Shown: piece after piece, positions 12,221 to 21,679 of the stretch
Layout: every line of letters starts with the position of its first letter
Position numbering within the stretch: the stretch's first letter is position 1
DNA from: Exophiala sp. HKRS030
Lineage: Eukaryota > Ascomycota > Eurotiomycetes > Chaetothyriales > Herpotrichiellaceae
Direction: 5' to 3'
NCBI GenBank assembly: GCA_023897205.1
Contig: JAHWDD010000006.1
Span: 2,170,001-2,234,000, forward strand
DNA: 64,000 nt
Translations under genes and position numbers: made by a program
Notes under the pieces: model-generated
Database searches by the model: none
What the model was told of the DNA's origin: nothing
Seen by the model: only the letters and a program-made list of their open reading frames with translations

Positions 12221-13090
12221 TCAGCCGTCCTTTGGCCGTTTGAAGAAACCGTCGAGGCTCTTCTGTTTAGCATCGTATGGCGAGGAACCAATCCCACCAC
12301 GTGCTCTTCTGAGGTCCAACAGATGATCCTTGCCATTGACATTGTGCACTGTTACGCGACACCCGGCGAAAGGAGAAGTGTTGTCTGTTGCCGTGGGTGG
12401 TAAAGATTCCTGCGAGGTCGACGAGTCACCGTCATTCCGATGTATGGTTATTTCCAAAAACCCAGTGTTGCTCCAAGAAGGCAGAAACTCCAGCGGTCGA
12501 CCGTAGCTGAGGACCTCAATGTTAGGTCCCAACACCACCGTGCCGGTGTGGAACTTGGTGAGCAAGGTTTTCCACAGCGCCGACAGGAAGAGACCATGAG
12601 ACACGACAGCGACACATTCAGGCAGCGAGTCCTGCTCGACCGCCAACGGCGACGACGCTGATAGAGGTATGACGTGGTCATTGATGAACACGTCTGCCCT
12701 TCCCGCCATGGCCTCCGCCGTCTCTTGTGGTCGAAATGAAGGATCTTCGGGGTTTATAGCTTCCTGGGCACGCCTTGACGCCCACGGCACCAGCTCATAG
12801 GAGCCAAAGTCCTGTTCACGTAGCACTGGAAGTCTAATAACATCGGGCACTCGTTCTTCGGACCATTGAATAGCTTGATGTCTCTGAATCTGTTCGGCCG
12901 TCATATAAGCCCGTTGGAGATCCGAGGCGAATATTCGAGTGAAGCGTAAATTGCGGTGAGCGGCGAGATACTGGCCTAATCTCTCGGTTTGATTCCTTCC
13001 ATGGTTGGTGAGTCTGGAATCAGACACTCCGGCAAGGAGACCAGCAACATTGTGCTCTGTTTCTCCATGCCTGATTAGAAAAATGTGCAT
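12221..13090 (-). CDS. Histidine phosphatase (phosphoglycerate-mutase-like) with C-terminal PIP-box-like tail
   Basis: A single exon of 289 residues. The N-terminus MHIFLIRHGETEHN carries the catalytic RHG triad (R7, H8, G9). PVLREQDFGSYE and a second histidine in VVSHGLFLSALW complete the branch-1 histidine phosphatase active site. The ATG at 13090 is chosen because the fold begins there, although the open frame extends 35 codons upstream. Family members dephosphorylate sugar phosphates or other small substrates, or proteins. The last 14 residues, QKSLDGFFKRPKDG, match the PCNA-interacting motif Q-x-x-L-x-x-F-F followed by basic residues. This tail is unexpected in a metabolic phosphatase. 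The exact substrate is unknown. Confidence 0.88.
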   Translation of the reverse strand: MHIFLIRHGETEHNVAGLLAGVSDSRLTNHGRNQTERLGQYLAAHRNLRFTRIFASDLQRAYMTAEQIQRHQAIQWSEERVPDVIRLPVLREQDFGSYELVPWASRRAQEAINPEDPSFRPQETAEAMAGRADVFINDHVIPLSASSPLAVEQDSLPECVAVVSHGLFLSALWKTLLTKFHTGTVVLGPNIEVLSYGRPLEFLPSWSNTGFLEITIHRNDGDSSTSQESLPPTATDNTSPFAGCRVTVHNVNGKDHLLDLRRARGGIGSSPYDAKQKSLDGFFKRPKDG

Positions 13091-13627
13091 GGAATCAAGT
13101 GTGGGAAACAGCTGATGGGAACAAGAAGAGAAAGAGGAAGAGGAAGTGTGATGGATCCGACAAGCTAGAAATATTTTATTGGAGTCCGCAAACAAGAGAT
13201 TAATTATGTACTCGCGAAGAATAAGGGCAAGTTTTAGGGAGAAATCCCTGGATCACGTGCTCAAACATGCCTGAACTGGGTTCCCTAGGAAGAAGAGTGC
13301 ATAGTATCACCGTCGAGTTGTCAATGGGTCTATCTATAATACTATCATGTCACAGGCTGTCCTTGACTTGTATCTTCAACCCCAGTGACCCCTGACAACC
13401 TTGAACGACGTGATAATACGTGGGCTAGTTGTTATTCCTTCTACAGGAATGCCCATCTATCATGCTATCCATGCGCAAGAAAGGTCGCTAAAATTGATTT
13501 CCATCCTCATCCAATTCTATGTTGTATCTGCTGAGGTATACCAGAAATGCTCCATGATTAATATCGTTAGAGAAGAAAATTCGTAAGTCGGCCCATGGGC
13601 TGGAATGCCCAAGTCCTGTATTTGAGG
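13091..13627. other. Intergenic between minus-strand genes
   Basis: This contains the promoter of the histidine phosphatase gene and the 3' flank of the Noc4-like gene. A small open frame at 13401-13586 has no recognisable content. Confidence 0.45.
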
Positions 13628-14491
13628 TCACTCAAAGGTCCACAGATCCATCAAAGGGTCGTCTCCCTTCTCATTCTCGGCCACATCGTCGCTTGCATCT
13701 GAGAAGATCCTCTTGGGTATCTTGTACTCCACCACAGGCGGTTTCTTATCCTTCTTCTTGAACTCGCTCTCCATCATGCTCGCATAGCCATGATCCAGAA
13801 AGTCTTCCAAATTGTATTGTTGCTTGGTAAACTGTTCAGATATGATTCTCGCTATGCTCGCGACGGTAGGGTGGTAGTGGGACTGGCAGGTCTCAAGTTC
13901 CCACAACGAACTGTCAATTGCGCCAGTGAGTTGAGGATCTGGTTCGGTGGGATCGTAGGGATCGTTGCCTAGGTTGTACTTGAACTTTGTGTATGGGGGG
14001 TATGGGTTTCTGTGGATCATAAAGGTGGTGGTTGGGTGTGTCTTGAGGAGGTTGTAAATGAAGGGAATGATGGCGACAATGGCAGAAGGTGGTGCGAATA
14101 GACACAGCCGTGAAAGACGCTTAATGAAGCTCGCAACCGTGGCAGCGGGCAGGTGGTTTGTCGGTGATAAGAAGACGTCTAGATGTCGCAAGACGCGCGA
14201 GCGATATTTACTGTGCAGAAGGTCCTTGTCCAGTAAGGCATAGAGTCGGGGATAGAATGCTGGGTAGTCGAGGTTGCGGGTTGTGATCAAGTGAAAGAGA
14301 CCTGTGAGCGCGGGCACAGCGAGTGCGAGGTCCCCCATATCGAGGCTGTCGACGAAGAAGTCCATGAGTATCTCTGGCCTGCGGAGACTGGATATGGTGG
14401 AAGGATCTTGTAGTTGTTTGAGCAGATGTTTCCGCTGCGCGACCGTCATCGGGGAGGCGATGAGGGATGTGTAATTGTCCATGGCCGGCAT
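13628..14491 (-). CDS. NOC4: Noc4-like protein, C-terminal CBF/Mak21 half only
   Basis: A 287-residue frame matches the C-terminal part of the ribosome-biogenesis factor Noc4, which with Nop14 helps export 40S pre-ribosomes from the nucleolus. Characteristic stretches are GLFHLITTRNLDYPAFYPRL, a KYRSR segment, ATVASFIKRLSRL, and IPFIYNLLKTHPTTTFMIHR. Full fungal Noc4 is about 550 residues. Here the frame begins close to the start of the conserved domain, and only 390 bp separate it from the divergent ATP4 gene. Upstream bases on this strand show a possible splice acceptor (around 14535) but no Noc4-like coding sequence. Either the gene is truncated, or its 5' half is elsewhere or too diverged to see. 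ATG 14491 is used, and 14482 is an alternative. Confidence 0.75.
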   Translation of the reverse strand: MPAMDNYTSLIASPMTVAQRKHLLKQLQDPSTISSLRRPEILMDFFVDSLDMGDLALAVPALTGLFHLITTRNLDYPAFYPRLYALLDKDLLHSKYRSRVLRHLDVFLSPTNHLPAATVASFIKRLSRLCLFAPPSAIVAIIPFIYNLLKTHPTTTFMIHRNPYPPYTKFKYNLGNDPYDPTEPDPQLTGAIDSSLWELETCQSHYHPTVASIARIISEQFTKQQYNLEDFLDHGYASMMESEFKKKDKKPPVVEYKIPKRIFSDASDDVAENEKGDDPLMDLWTFE

Positions 14492-14881
14492 GTTGAATGA
14501 GAGGTGTGAGAGCAAAATGCTCTCGAGGGCGGGCGCTGACGGGAGGGAGGGGTGATATTAGTACCTAAGGTAAGTAAGTACCTTAGATAATGCAAGACAT
14601 GTGCGTTGTAAAATGGCCCATGGTGGTTTTGAATATAGTGAGGACGGATGAATGAATACTTGTACAACTGCATGTCAAATCCATTCGCCAGAACTTTTTT
14701 TCTTTGGCCCCTCAGAAAGTCGTTAATCCCGAAAATGCCGACGTACGCCAAGTCCGGACTGCGCTAGACATAATACAGACTAGCGCGCCAAGCGACTGCG
14801 ATTGAATCTGAGCTCCCCTTCCGTGAAGAACGTCGAAAGCAAAGCTCATTGTCGATTCCCGTCCACGACAACACATCAACC
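14492..14881. promoter_or_regulatory. Shared divergent promoter, Noc4-like and ATP4
   Basis: This 390-bp spacer lies between two divergent starts. It contains an imperfect inverted repeat around 14561-14586 (CCTAAGGTA and its complement TACCTTAG). It must drive ATP4, so any further 5' exons of the Noc4-like gene would have to be very short or overlap ATP4 antisense. Confidence 0.5.
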
Positions 14882-15752
14882 ATGGCGTCCAGACTGGCAA
14901 GGAGTGCGGCCGGTACGAATTTGACTCCTTCTGAAGCTCGTAGACTGAACACATTGCTAATCCGATGGTTTTAGGAGCCACCAAACTCCGACCAACATTA
15001 TCCCTCCGAACTCTCCCATCACTCAGCACACCTTTGACCTCCGCCCGCTACGCATCAGGCGTCCCTTCAGAAGACCCCAAGAAGAAGGCAGCATCGATCG
15101 TCGACGCTCTTCCCGGTAACTCCTTGGCCAGCAAGACCGCCATCCTCTCCGCCGGCGCGGGTGTTTCGATCTGGGCCATCAGCAGCGAATTGTACGTCCT
15201 CAACGAAGAATCCGTCGTCGCCTTCTGCCTTTTGTCCGTCTTCTACGGTATCTTCAAGTACGGAGGTCCAGGATATACCGAGTGGGCAAACAGCCAGGTC
15301 GCCAAGATCAAGGACTTGCTCAACGAGGCGCGAACGAACCACGCTACAAGTGTCAAGGAGAGAATCGAGGATGTCAAGCCATTGAGCAATGTCGTCGACA
15401 TCACCAAGCAGCTCTTCGAAGTTTCCAAGGTACGCCAAACTGACTGATCATTGGGACGGTGATGGCGAGGGAGAAAACAAAATACTGACATTTCTTTCAA
15501 TAGGAAACCGCCCACCTCGAAGCTCAAGCTTTCGAACTCGAGCAACGAACCGCACTGGCTGCTGAGGCCAAGAACGTGCTCGACTCCTGGGTCCGATACG
15601 AGGGACAGGTTAAGCAACGTCAACAGAAGGAGTTGGCCGACAGCGTCATCGCAAAGGTCACCAAGGAGCTTGAGAACCCCAAGATCTTGCAACAAATTTT
15701 GACCCAGAGCGTGGCGGATGTGGAGAGAATCGTCGCCAGCAAGTCGCAATAG
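14882..15752 (+). CDS. ATP4: Mitochondrial F1Fo ATP synthase subunit 4 (subunit b)
   Basis: Three exons (14882-14912, 14975-15429, 15504-15752) yield 244 residues, the usual length of fungal Atp4. The basic, Ser/Thr-rich N-terminus (MASRLARSAAG..., RTLPSLSTPL) is a mitochondrial presequence. Two hydrophobic segments (about residues 76-120) anchor it in the inner membrane. The long amphipathic helix that follows forms the peripheral stalk that holds the F1 head static. The recognisable core is ELYVLNEESVVAFCLLSVFY followed by GGPGYTEWA. The first exon holds just ten codons plus one base. The gene is divergent from the Noc4-like gene. Confidence 0.95.
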
Positions 15753-16186
15753 ATCTGACAAGTTATTTTAAACAAAAAGGCCGGAGGCAGCTGGACAGGA
15801 TGGGGGAGAGGACAACGCTAGATGGAAGAAGAATTTTTGAATCACGACCGAATCTCCGTTGGCCGTGATACATGTTTTGTCGTGTATATAAAATAGCTCC
15901 AAAGTTTCCGAAAACATGAGCCACTGTTTAACAATGACTTGGTCAGTACCTCGTAGACCTCGCACGTTTCGTCAATAACCATGCGTAGAACATTTGCCAC
16001 TCAACACTGCATTCTTAGCGTTGAGATTCTGGGAGGGCATCGCCCGGTACTATGTATTGAGTGCGATGTATACAATACCCAACGATGAACATTCCTGGAA
16101 AGCTGAGCGACTGCTCTTTTCTGTCCTAATAATACAGTGGAAAATGGTGCTGTGATCTTGCCACGCTAGTACCCGTGCCTGATGGC
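15753..16186. other. Intergenic, 3' flanks of convergent genes
   Basis: The 3' ends of ATP4 and TFC4 face each other here. No further feature is supported. Confidence 0.5.
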
Positions 16187-19100
16187 TCAGACGACCAAAT
16201 ACTTCTCCGTGATCTCCCTCGCCATCAGAGCGTTGCCGCTTAGGGCGTACATGGTCTGGATCGCGTATGCCGCTTCCATATTAAAGTCGGCAGCCTCTAC
16301 ATTGTCTTCTGGGATCGTTTCTCTTTCGGTATTCGCTTCGTGCATGTCCTTCTCTGGGCCATCATCGAGTGACGTCTCCTGCGTCTCTTCGTGCTCGGTA
16401 GGCTTCGGATCCGTAGCCGTATCGACTTGCTCCTGTTGACTTTCATCCATCCGAAGCAGCTCGGGGTCTATCATTTCCGCTGCCGCCTTTGATGTCGGAT
16501 CCGATACCGAAGTGGGAGAGGAGACTGGGTTCTCAGGAAGCAACTTTTCGTAACTGCGTACGGCCAGATCTGACAAGCCCAGCATCTGCCAGCATCGTGC
16601 TCTGTTCAGCTCAATCTCCCTCTCCACCACGTTCTGCAACTTTTCGTCCTTGGTCGAAGCCCATGCTCTCCTCGAATCGACGTACTCCTCAAAGAATGAC
16701 CAGCCCTGGAGGGCGTACATGTGCCGGTCCAGGTTCTGCCGCTTCAACAACTCGTGCAGATAACATAGCGCCACACTGAGCAGGATGATGGGATTCTTCG
16801 GGTCAAGACTCAGCGCGCGGAAGAAATAACTCAACGCGCTGGGGAAACTGTTACCCGCATACAGAATGTGGCCGTACAAGGACAACAAGACCACGTCCAT
16901 CTCCTGTAACGTAGGAGCCTTGTCATTCGCGCCAGAACCCATAACTAGACCGCCGCCGTCGGCATCGTCCCGACGCATTTCTTTCGCCAGATTGCGCATG
17001 TTGCTAGGTACCGGACCGAACCCTTCAGGGCTGTAATTTGATGGCAGATTGGCGTCCATGATCATGATTTGTCTGAACCAGAATTTTTGGCTTGGCCCGG
17101 CCCGAAAGGCGGCCGCGTGTACCTGTCCTTCCTTGCCGTCTTTGTGAGTTGGGTGCGGGTAGATGAGATTCAGTGCCGCGAAGAGGCGGTATGCGTCAGT
17201 ACAGAATTGGTACTTCCGGGCGAACCATCGAAGCACAACGTTGAACAGCGTGTTTTCATCGCGCAAGGAGAGAGCACAAATGAGCCAGGTCGTGTGGATG
17301 AGGAGCATGGATGGCGGATCGTTGTACCATATAACACAGTCCATGGCAGCGCGGATGATGGCGTAGCTTCGGTGACGTTGGGTTTCGATGGCATCGGGGG
17401 AAGACTCGGATAGGGTCAGCTCGTTGGCTAAGATGACGGCATATTCTAGGAACACATCGAGCCATTCTTCAAACGATATGTCGCGGTATGTGGTAGGATT
17501 AAAAGACTCGACGGAGGGCATGGGGATGTCTGGATCGAGTTCGTTTGCCTCATTCTGAGTGCGGCTAGCCAGGCGCATATCTTTGTCGAAGGGCGTCCTT
17601 TTCTTTGCATTGCGCTCGCCAGGGAAGAATGTGCGGTTGGTGCGGAAGTCGATGATGAGGCTGTCGGCGCAGTCCATCCATACGTGTCGGGCAACTCTAT
17701 CGCCTGCACGCATGGCGTCTGTGTTGTCGAGGAGGGTTTGATACAGATTGTTAATCGTTTCGGTACGGTGAGCCTCGCGTTCTTCGACAGTCAGGCGCTT
17801 TGGATTGGAGAGAGCCGCTTGACGGACTCGCCGAGTAGAAGGCTCCTTCCGCGGCCTCCTGGGTTTATCATCCTTAGATGCTTGTGCGTCTTCAGTATCT
17901 CCGGTAGCGCTGGCATTGAGGTCGTTGTTGATAGTCCGTAGAGAAGCGCCAGATGCAGTGTCCTTTGCGATGCGCGCGATGAGCTCGCTAGCCGTCTTCC
18001 TCTGCCTGTAGGTCGGTGGCCGTTGCAGACGTTTCTCCAGTTCATTGACTGGGATGCCGGAGTCCACTTGACCCGGCATCTTGTATGCATCTCTGAGTGC
18101 ATTCTCTGCATCTTCACGAGCTAATCGTTGCTCCTTACGTTCATATTTTCGCCTCTCGGTCTTCTTGAGAGAATTGTCCGCAATGATGACAGCCTCCCGA
18201 GCACATTCCATGGCCTGCCCTTTGTCCCCAAGGTCGGCATAGAGTTTCGATAACTGGGTTCTTGCTTCAATGCCATTTTCGTCCAGACTTCGGGCTTCTT
18301 CGTAACACTCAATGGCTTGTTCTTTGTTACCACATAGATAAGAGTTAGCAGCGATAAGGATCCAGAACTCAGGGACGTCTTCGCAAGCCTTGGCATCTTT
18401 CAAGGCCTCGAGGTACCTCAATGCCTGGTTGTGTTCTTTTATGTCATGTAAAGCCTGTGCAACCTCAAAGAAGAGGTCATGATATTGCCATAAGGCTGCA
18501 TCAATATCCCTCGCGTCGGCCTCAAGCCATTCAAAATGAGCGAGTGCTTCCTCTAGCTCTTGCGGTCCTTGCTTGAGACGAAGCATACCTAATCGAGCGC
18601 GCAGTTCGAGAGGTAGACCTGGACCGTATGAATCAGCCGGGTACTTGCCCGGGACGAAAAGTGGCACCTCGGTTCTTCTCGGGTCATCTTCTGAATCCCA
18701 CTCCCTGTCGTCCTCTGTATAGTCGTCCCAGTATGTTTCATCTTGACGACCAAGTAACCATCGTGACAGGCGCTTCAACACAGCAATGGAGTTCGAGAGT
18801 GCCATCTCGAGTGGTTCCTCCTGTGCCAAGAGCTGTACGTAGACGAGGACATCTGCCCAAGTGAATTCTTCCTCACCTTGGAAACCGTGTTGCTTATAAT
18901 GGTCTAAAGCTTCCTCATAGAGCGCTATTGCCTTTGAGAGATCACGAGTCTCGACGCAAATATCAGCGACCAATCTCATAGCATCAGAGTCTCGAGGTTT
19001 ATGCTCAAGAATGGTTTCCAGATCGGATATTGCTTTCCTGTAATTTCCCAGCTGCTTGTTGACAGAAGCACGTTGTAGTCGAGCCTCCCAGTCCTTGCCG

Positions 19101-20431
19101 CTCTTGGAAATGATTCGAGCATAACAATAACTTGCTTGCTGAAGAGCTCGTTGCTGATCTCCAGTCGATCGCTCCAAGCATGCCGTTGCCACTCTACGCC
19201 ATACGTCCGGATCGGTGGGTATGCTGTGGGCGCCACTGAAAAGTGCAGCAATGCCTTTCTCATCTTCACCTTTGTGAAAGTAAATCTCGGAGAGCAGGGC
19301 ATGGGCTGCATAGATTTCCGGATTGATGGCAATGGCTTTCAGACAGAACTCAAGCGCCTCGTCGATGTTCAATTCGATCCAAGCATCATGGGCGTCCTGA
19401 TAGAGTTGTGCGAACTCAGGTCCCGGGTCTATTGCAGGCCTATGGCCTAACTGCATGCCTTTGCTCCAGCCACCACGCTTCCCTGTGCGTCGGCGTCGTT
19501 TCCTTCGAGGATTGACACCTGAGGATTGGCGACCACGGCCGCGTTTGCGTGAAGTGGTAGTGTTCTGGTCATCTTCTGTGGCATTGACATCGTCCATAGA
19601 TTCATATACCTCATCGGCAGATGTTTCCGGCTCCTGTTCTTGTTGGTCATCCGTCGCCGAGCTTGTCTTTAACAATTCCAATTTCTCTTTGTGAAAGGGG
19701 ATATAAGTAGGTGGCGGTTCAGAATGCGCTATGTGCTCTGCTGGTGCTACCGACTTCTGTAGACGAGGGGCTTGAAGACTGGCTGCTAGTTGGGTAGCAT
19801 CGATTGAATGGTTCAGGGCGTATGGTTGAGGTTGAACCGGGAATGAGTACCGGGGCTGTGGCGGAGGGAGCTGTCTTGAGATCCATTGATAAGGGGCATT
19901 CTCGACTTGACTTGTTGAACAATGTACTTGCGAGAAGGCTGGGCGACTAATAGGTTGCCCAGAGTAGTCGGTAGAATAGCTGGAACCCGCTGGATCAAGT
20001 CTCGGAGGGTGCGGGATCTGCTGCTGGATTGATGGTCCAACGGGGGGGTCATGATTCCCAGAATGCGACGCAGCAGTATTTCGTTGTGACTCTGTACCAT
20101 GTCCACCTTGAGCAAGGAACCGAGTAGATTGCTGATTGAGTTGATTTATCGTGGGGTAATAAGACTGGCTCGGCGCGTAGTATTGGCTGGGTGGAACACT
20201 GCTTTGATGATGTCCTTGAGGCAAGTTCCCTTGAGTCGATACATTCTGGTGGTCTGGAATATGTTGTGGCAAGGACTGCGTAGTGTCTGAATGATAGTAT
20301 GATGGCGGTATTGAAAGAGTGAATCCGTTCGCTGATTCACGAGAAGCGCCGTTTTCCCAGGTACGGGAGTTTACAGAAGATGGTGTGCCATCACCCGCAG
20401 GTGACGGGCCATCTCTGTCAGGATTTGCCAT
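16187..20431 (-). CDS. TFC4: RNA polymerase III transcription factor TFIIIC subunit Tfc4 (TPR protein)
   Basis: A single 1414-residue exon. Residues 1-290 are Gln/Ser/Pro-rich and probably disordered. A basic patch follows at 295-321 (KRGRGRQSS..., RRKRRRR). From about 338 onward the protein consists of tetratricopeptide repeats in two blocks, beginning with AWIELNIDEALEFCLKAIAI, separated by a charged linker near 780-880. The C-terminus ends in the conserved repeat MYALSGNALMAREITEKYL. This is the architecture of Tfc4/Sfc4 (TFIIIC102/131), the tauA subunit that recruits TFIIIB (Brf1 and Bdp1) upstream of tRNA genes. Length and ending match the family. No intron was detected. Confidence 0.93.
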   Translation of the reverse strand: MANPDRDGPSPAGDGTPSSVNSRTWENGASRESANGFTLSIPPSYYHSDTTQSLPQHIPDHQNVSTQGNLPQGHHQSSVPPSQYYAPSQSYYPTINQLNQQSTRFLAQGGHGTESQRNTAASHSGNHDPPVGPSIQQQIPHPPRLDPAGSSYSTDYSGQPISRPAFSQVHCSTSQVENAPYQWISRQLPPPQPRYSFPVQPQPYALNHSIDATQLAASLQAPRLQKSVAPAEHIAHSEPPPTYIPFHKEKLELLKTSSATDDQQEQEPETSADEVYESMDDVNATEDDQNTTTSRKRGRGRQSSGVNPRRKRRRRTGKRGGWSKGMQLGHRPAIDPGPEFAQLYQDAHDAWIELNIDEALEFCLKAIAINPEIYAAHALLSEIYFHKGEDEKGIAALFSGAHSIPTDPDVWRRVATACLERSTGDQQRALQQASYCYARIISKSGKDWEARLQRASVNKQLGNYRKAISDLETILEHKPRDSDAMRLVADICVETRDLSKAIALYEEALDHYKQHGFQGEEEFTWADVLVYVQLLAQEEPLEMALSNSIAVLKRLSRWLLGRQDETYWDDYTEDDREWDSEDDPRRTEVPLFVPGKYPADSYGPGLPLELRARLGMLRLKQGPQELEEALAHFEWLEADARDIDAALWQYHDLFFEVAQALHDIKEHNQALRYLEALKDAKACEDVPEFWILIAANSYLCGNKEQAIECYEEARSLDENGIEARTQLSKLYADLGDKGQAMECAREAVIIADNSLKKTERRKYERKEQRLAREDAENALRDAYKMPGQVDSGIPVNELEKRLQRPPTYRQRKTASELIARIAKDTASGASLRTINNDLNASATGDTEDAQASKDDKPRRPRKEPSTRRVRQAALSNPKRLTVEEREAHRTETINNLYQTLLDNTDAMRAGDRVARHVWMDCADSLIIDFRTNRTFFPGERNAKKRTPFDKDMRLASRTQNEANELDPDIPMPSVESFNPTTYRDISFEEWLDVFLEYAVILANELTLSESSPDAIETQRHRSYAIIRAAMDCVIWYNDPPSMLLIHTTWLICALSLRDENTLFNVVLRWFARKYQFCTDAYRLFAALNLIYPHPTHKDGKEGQVHAAAFRAGPSQKFWFRQIMIMDANLPSNYSPEGFGPVPSNMRNLAKEMRRDDADGGGLVMGSGANDKAPTLQEMDVVLLSLYGHILYAGNSFPSALSYFFRALSLDPKNPIILLSVALCYLHELLKRQNLDRHMYALQGWSFFEEYVDSRRAWASTKDEKLQNVVEREIELNRARCWQMLGLSDLAVRSYEKLLPENPVSSPTSVSDPTSKAAAEMIDPELLRMDESQQEQVDTATDPKPTEHEETQETSLDDGPEKDMHEANTERETIPEDNVEAADFNMEAAYAIQTMYALSGNALMAREITEKYLVV

Positions 20432-21679
20432 TTCGTATTGTGTTCAGTGATGGTCAGTGTCATCAATGACCATACAAGGAGGAAGATTGGTGTCAGGCTC
20501 TGCGTCCATGAAAGAGATCGATGTCAAACTTCGATCTTCGCATCGCTTCGGCTTGGTGAGATGTGTCTCGGCGCTCACGGTGACATGGTGTAACAGATAC
20601 GAGAAGATATTGCCACTCGTGAACAGCAGATCTTGATGGTTCTCACCTTGATGTTGAATATTATCGTGACTTCGAAACGACCAATTGTTGGTATTGTTAC
20701 ACAGATACGGTTTACAGTAAGTGAATATGGGGGGTAAGCCACAATGCGCCACAAGTGAGGCGTAGGCTAATAATTAAAAATATCCATATTCCTACAGGGA
20801 TCTGATGCATGCTAATAAAATAGTGCCAGCTGTTTCCACGAACTGTGGTTTCAGCCCATAGCCGTCGTTGTTGGCATGCGATACGAGGCCCATGAGGCCC
20901 TAAGCAGGTTTCTGGGCCTCCCTGACCATGTCGCAGCCAGGCCTAGACACTCATGGGTAGGTATCTAGCCGCTGTACCTGTAAATAGGTATAGGCAGTCT
21001 TCACCAACAATGCCCGTCCCTATTGTCCTCTAAAAGCCACCATTTATGCGCACCTAGGTACAAAGTACAGAGTACTGAATCACAGTGAAGTACGGATACT
21101 TCGTACGGATACGGATACGGATTACTCTGCACATGCAGATACTACTGTATATTAATGAATTGTCCCTTGTTACTATTATGTGCAGCGTGTCGATCCACAT
21201 TCGTCTTATTCAAAAGAGCTCTCGTACCTATTTCGGCCTTGTCTTATTTCAGCTGCGGCCTGCGATTTTTCCTTCTAATCCTCCTCATCAATCTCGCCCA
21301 CACACCTTCCTCCATTCTGACCCTGGCGACTAACTCGCTGCAATCTTTGTTAATCATATCCGGCCTCCTTGTGTGTCTGAGACACCTTGTGATCCGTCCG
21401 CCCTTTCCACTAACCTGACCATCGTTTCCTCAAATCTGTTCAATCGCGCACCCGACGTTCCTTGCAAGCCTAAAGCCTCAGGACTGGTTCCCATCGGCTT
21501 CTCTGCGCCTCACGTTGCTCTTCGACAGTTGCTTCAACTCGATGATTTGCTAGATCACTTTGTGTGACTATCCCCACAACTCGAGCCACTCGTCACTTTT
21601 GCTGCTGTCCTCAGCTCCTGGTGTCAAAAAAAAGCTTCCGTGCCACAATATCTGCGACATCCGAGTACAAAGGACCACG
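20432..21679. other. Divergent promoter region, TFC4 and VTS1
   Basis: This 1.25-kb spacer lies between the TFC4 start and the VTS1 start. The part after 21200 is pyrimidine rich and likely the long VTS1 5' leader; the VTS1 frame itself is open back to 21560. A run of CGGATAC repeats occurs around 21090-21121. No independent gene is seen. Confidence 0.5.
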
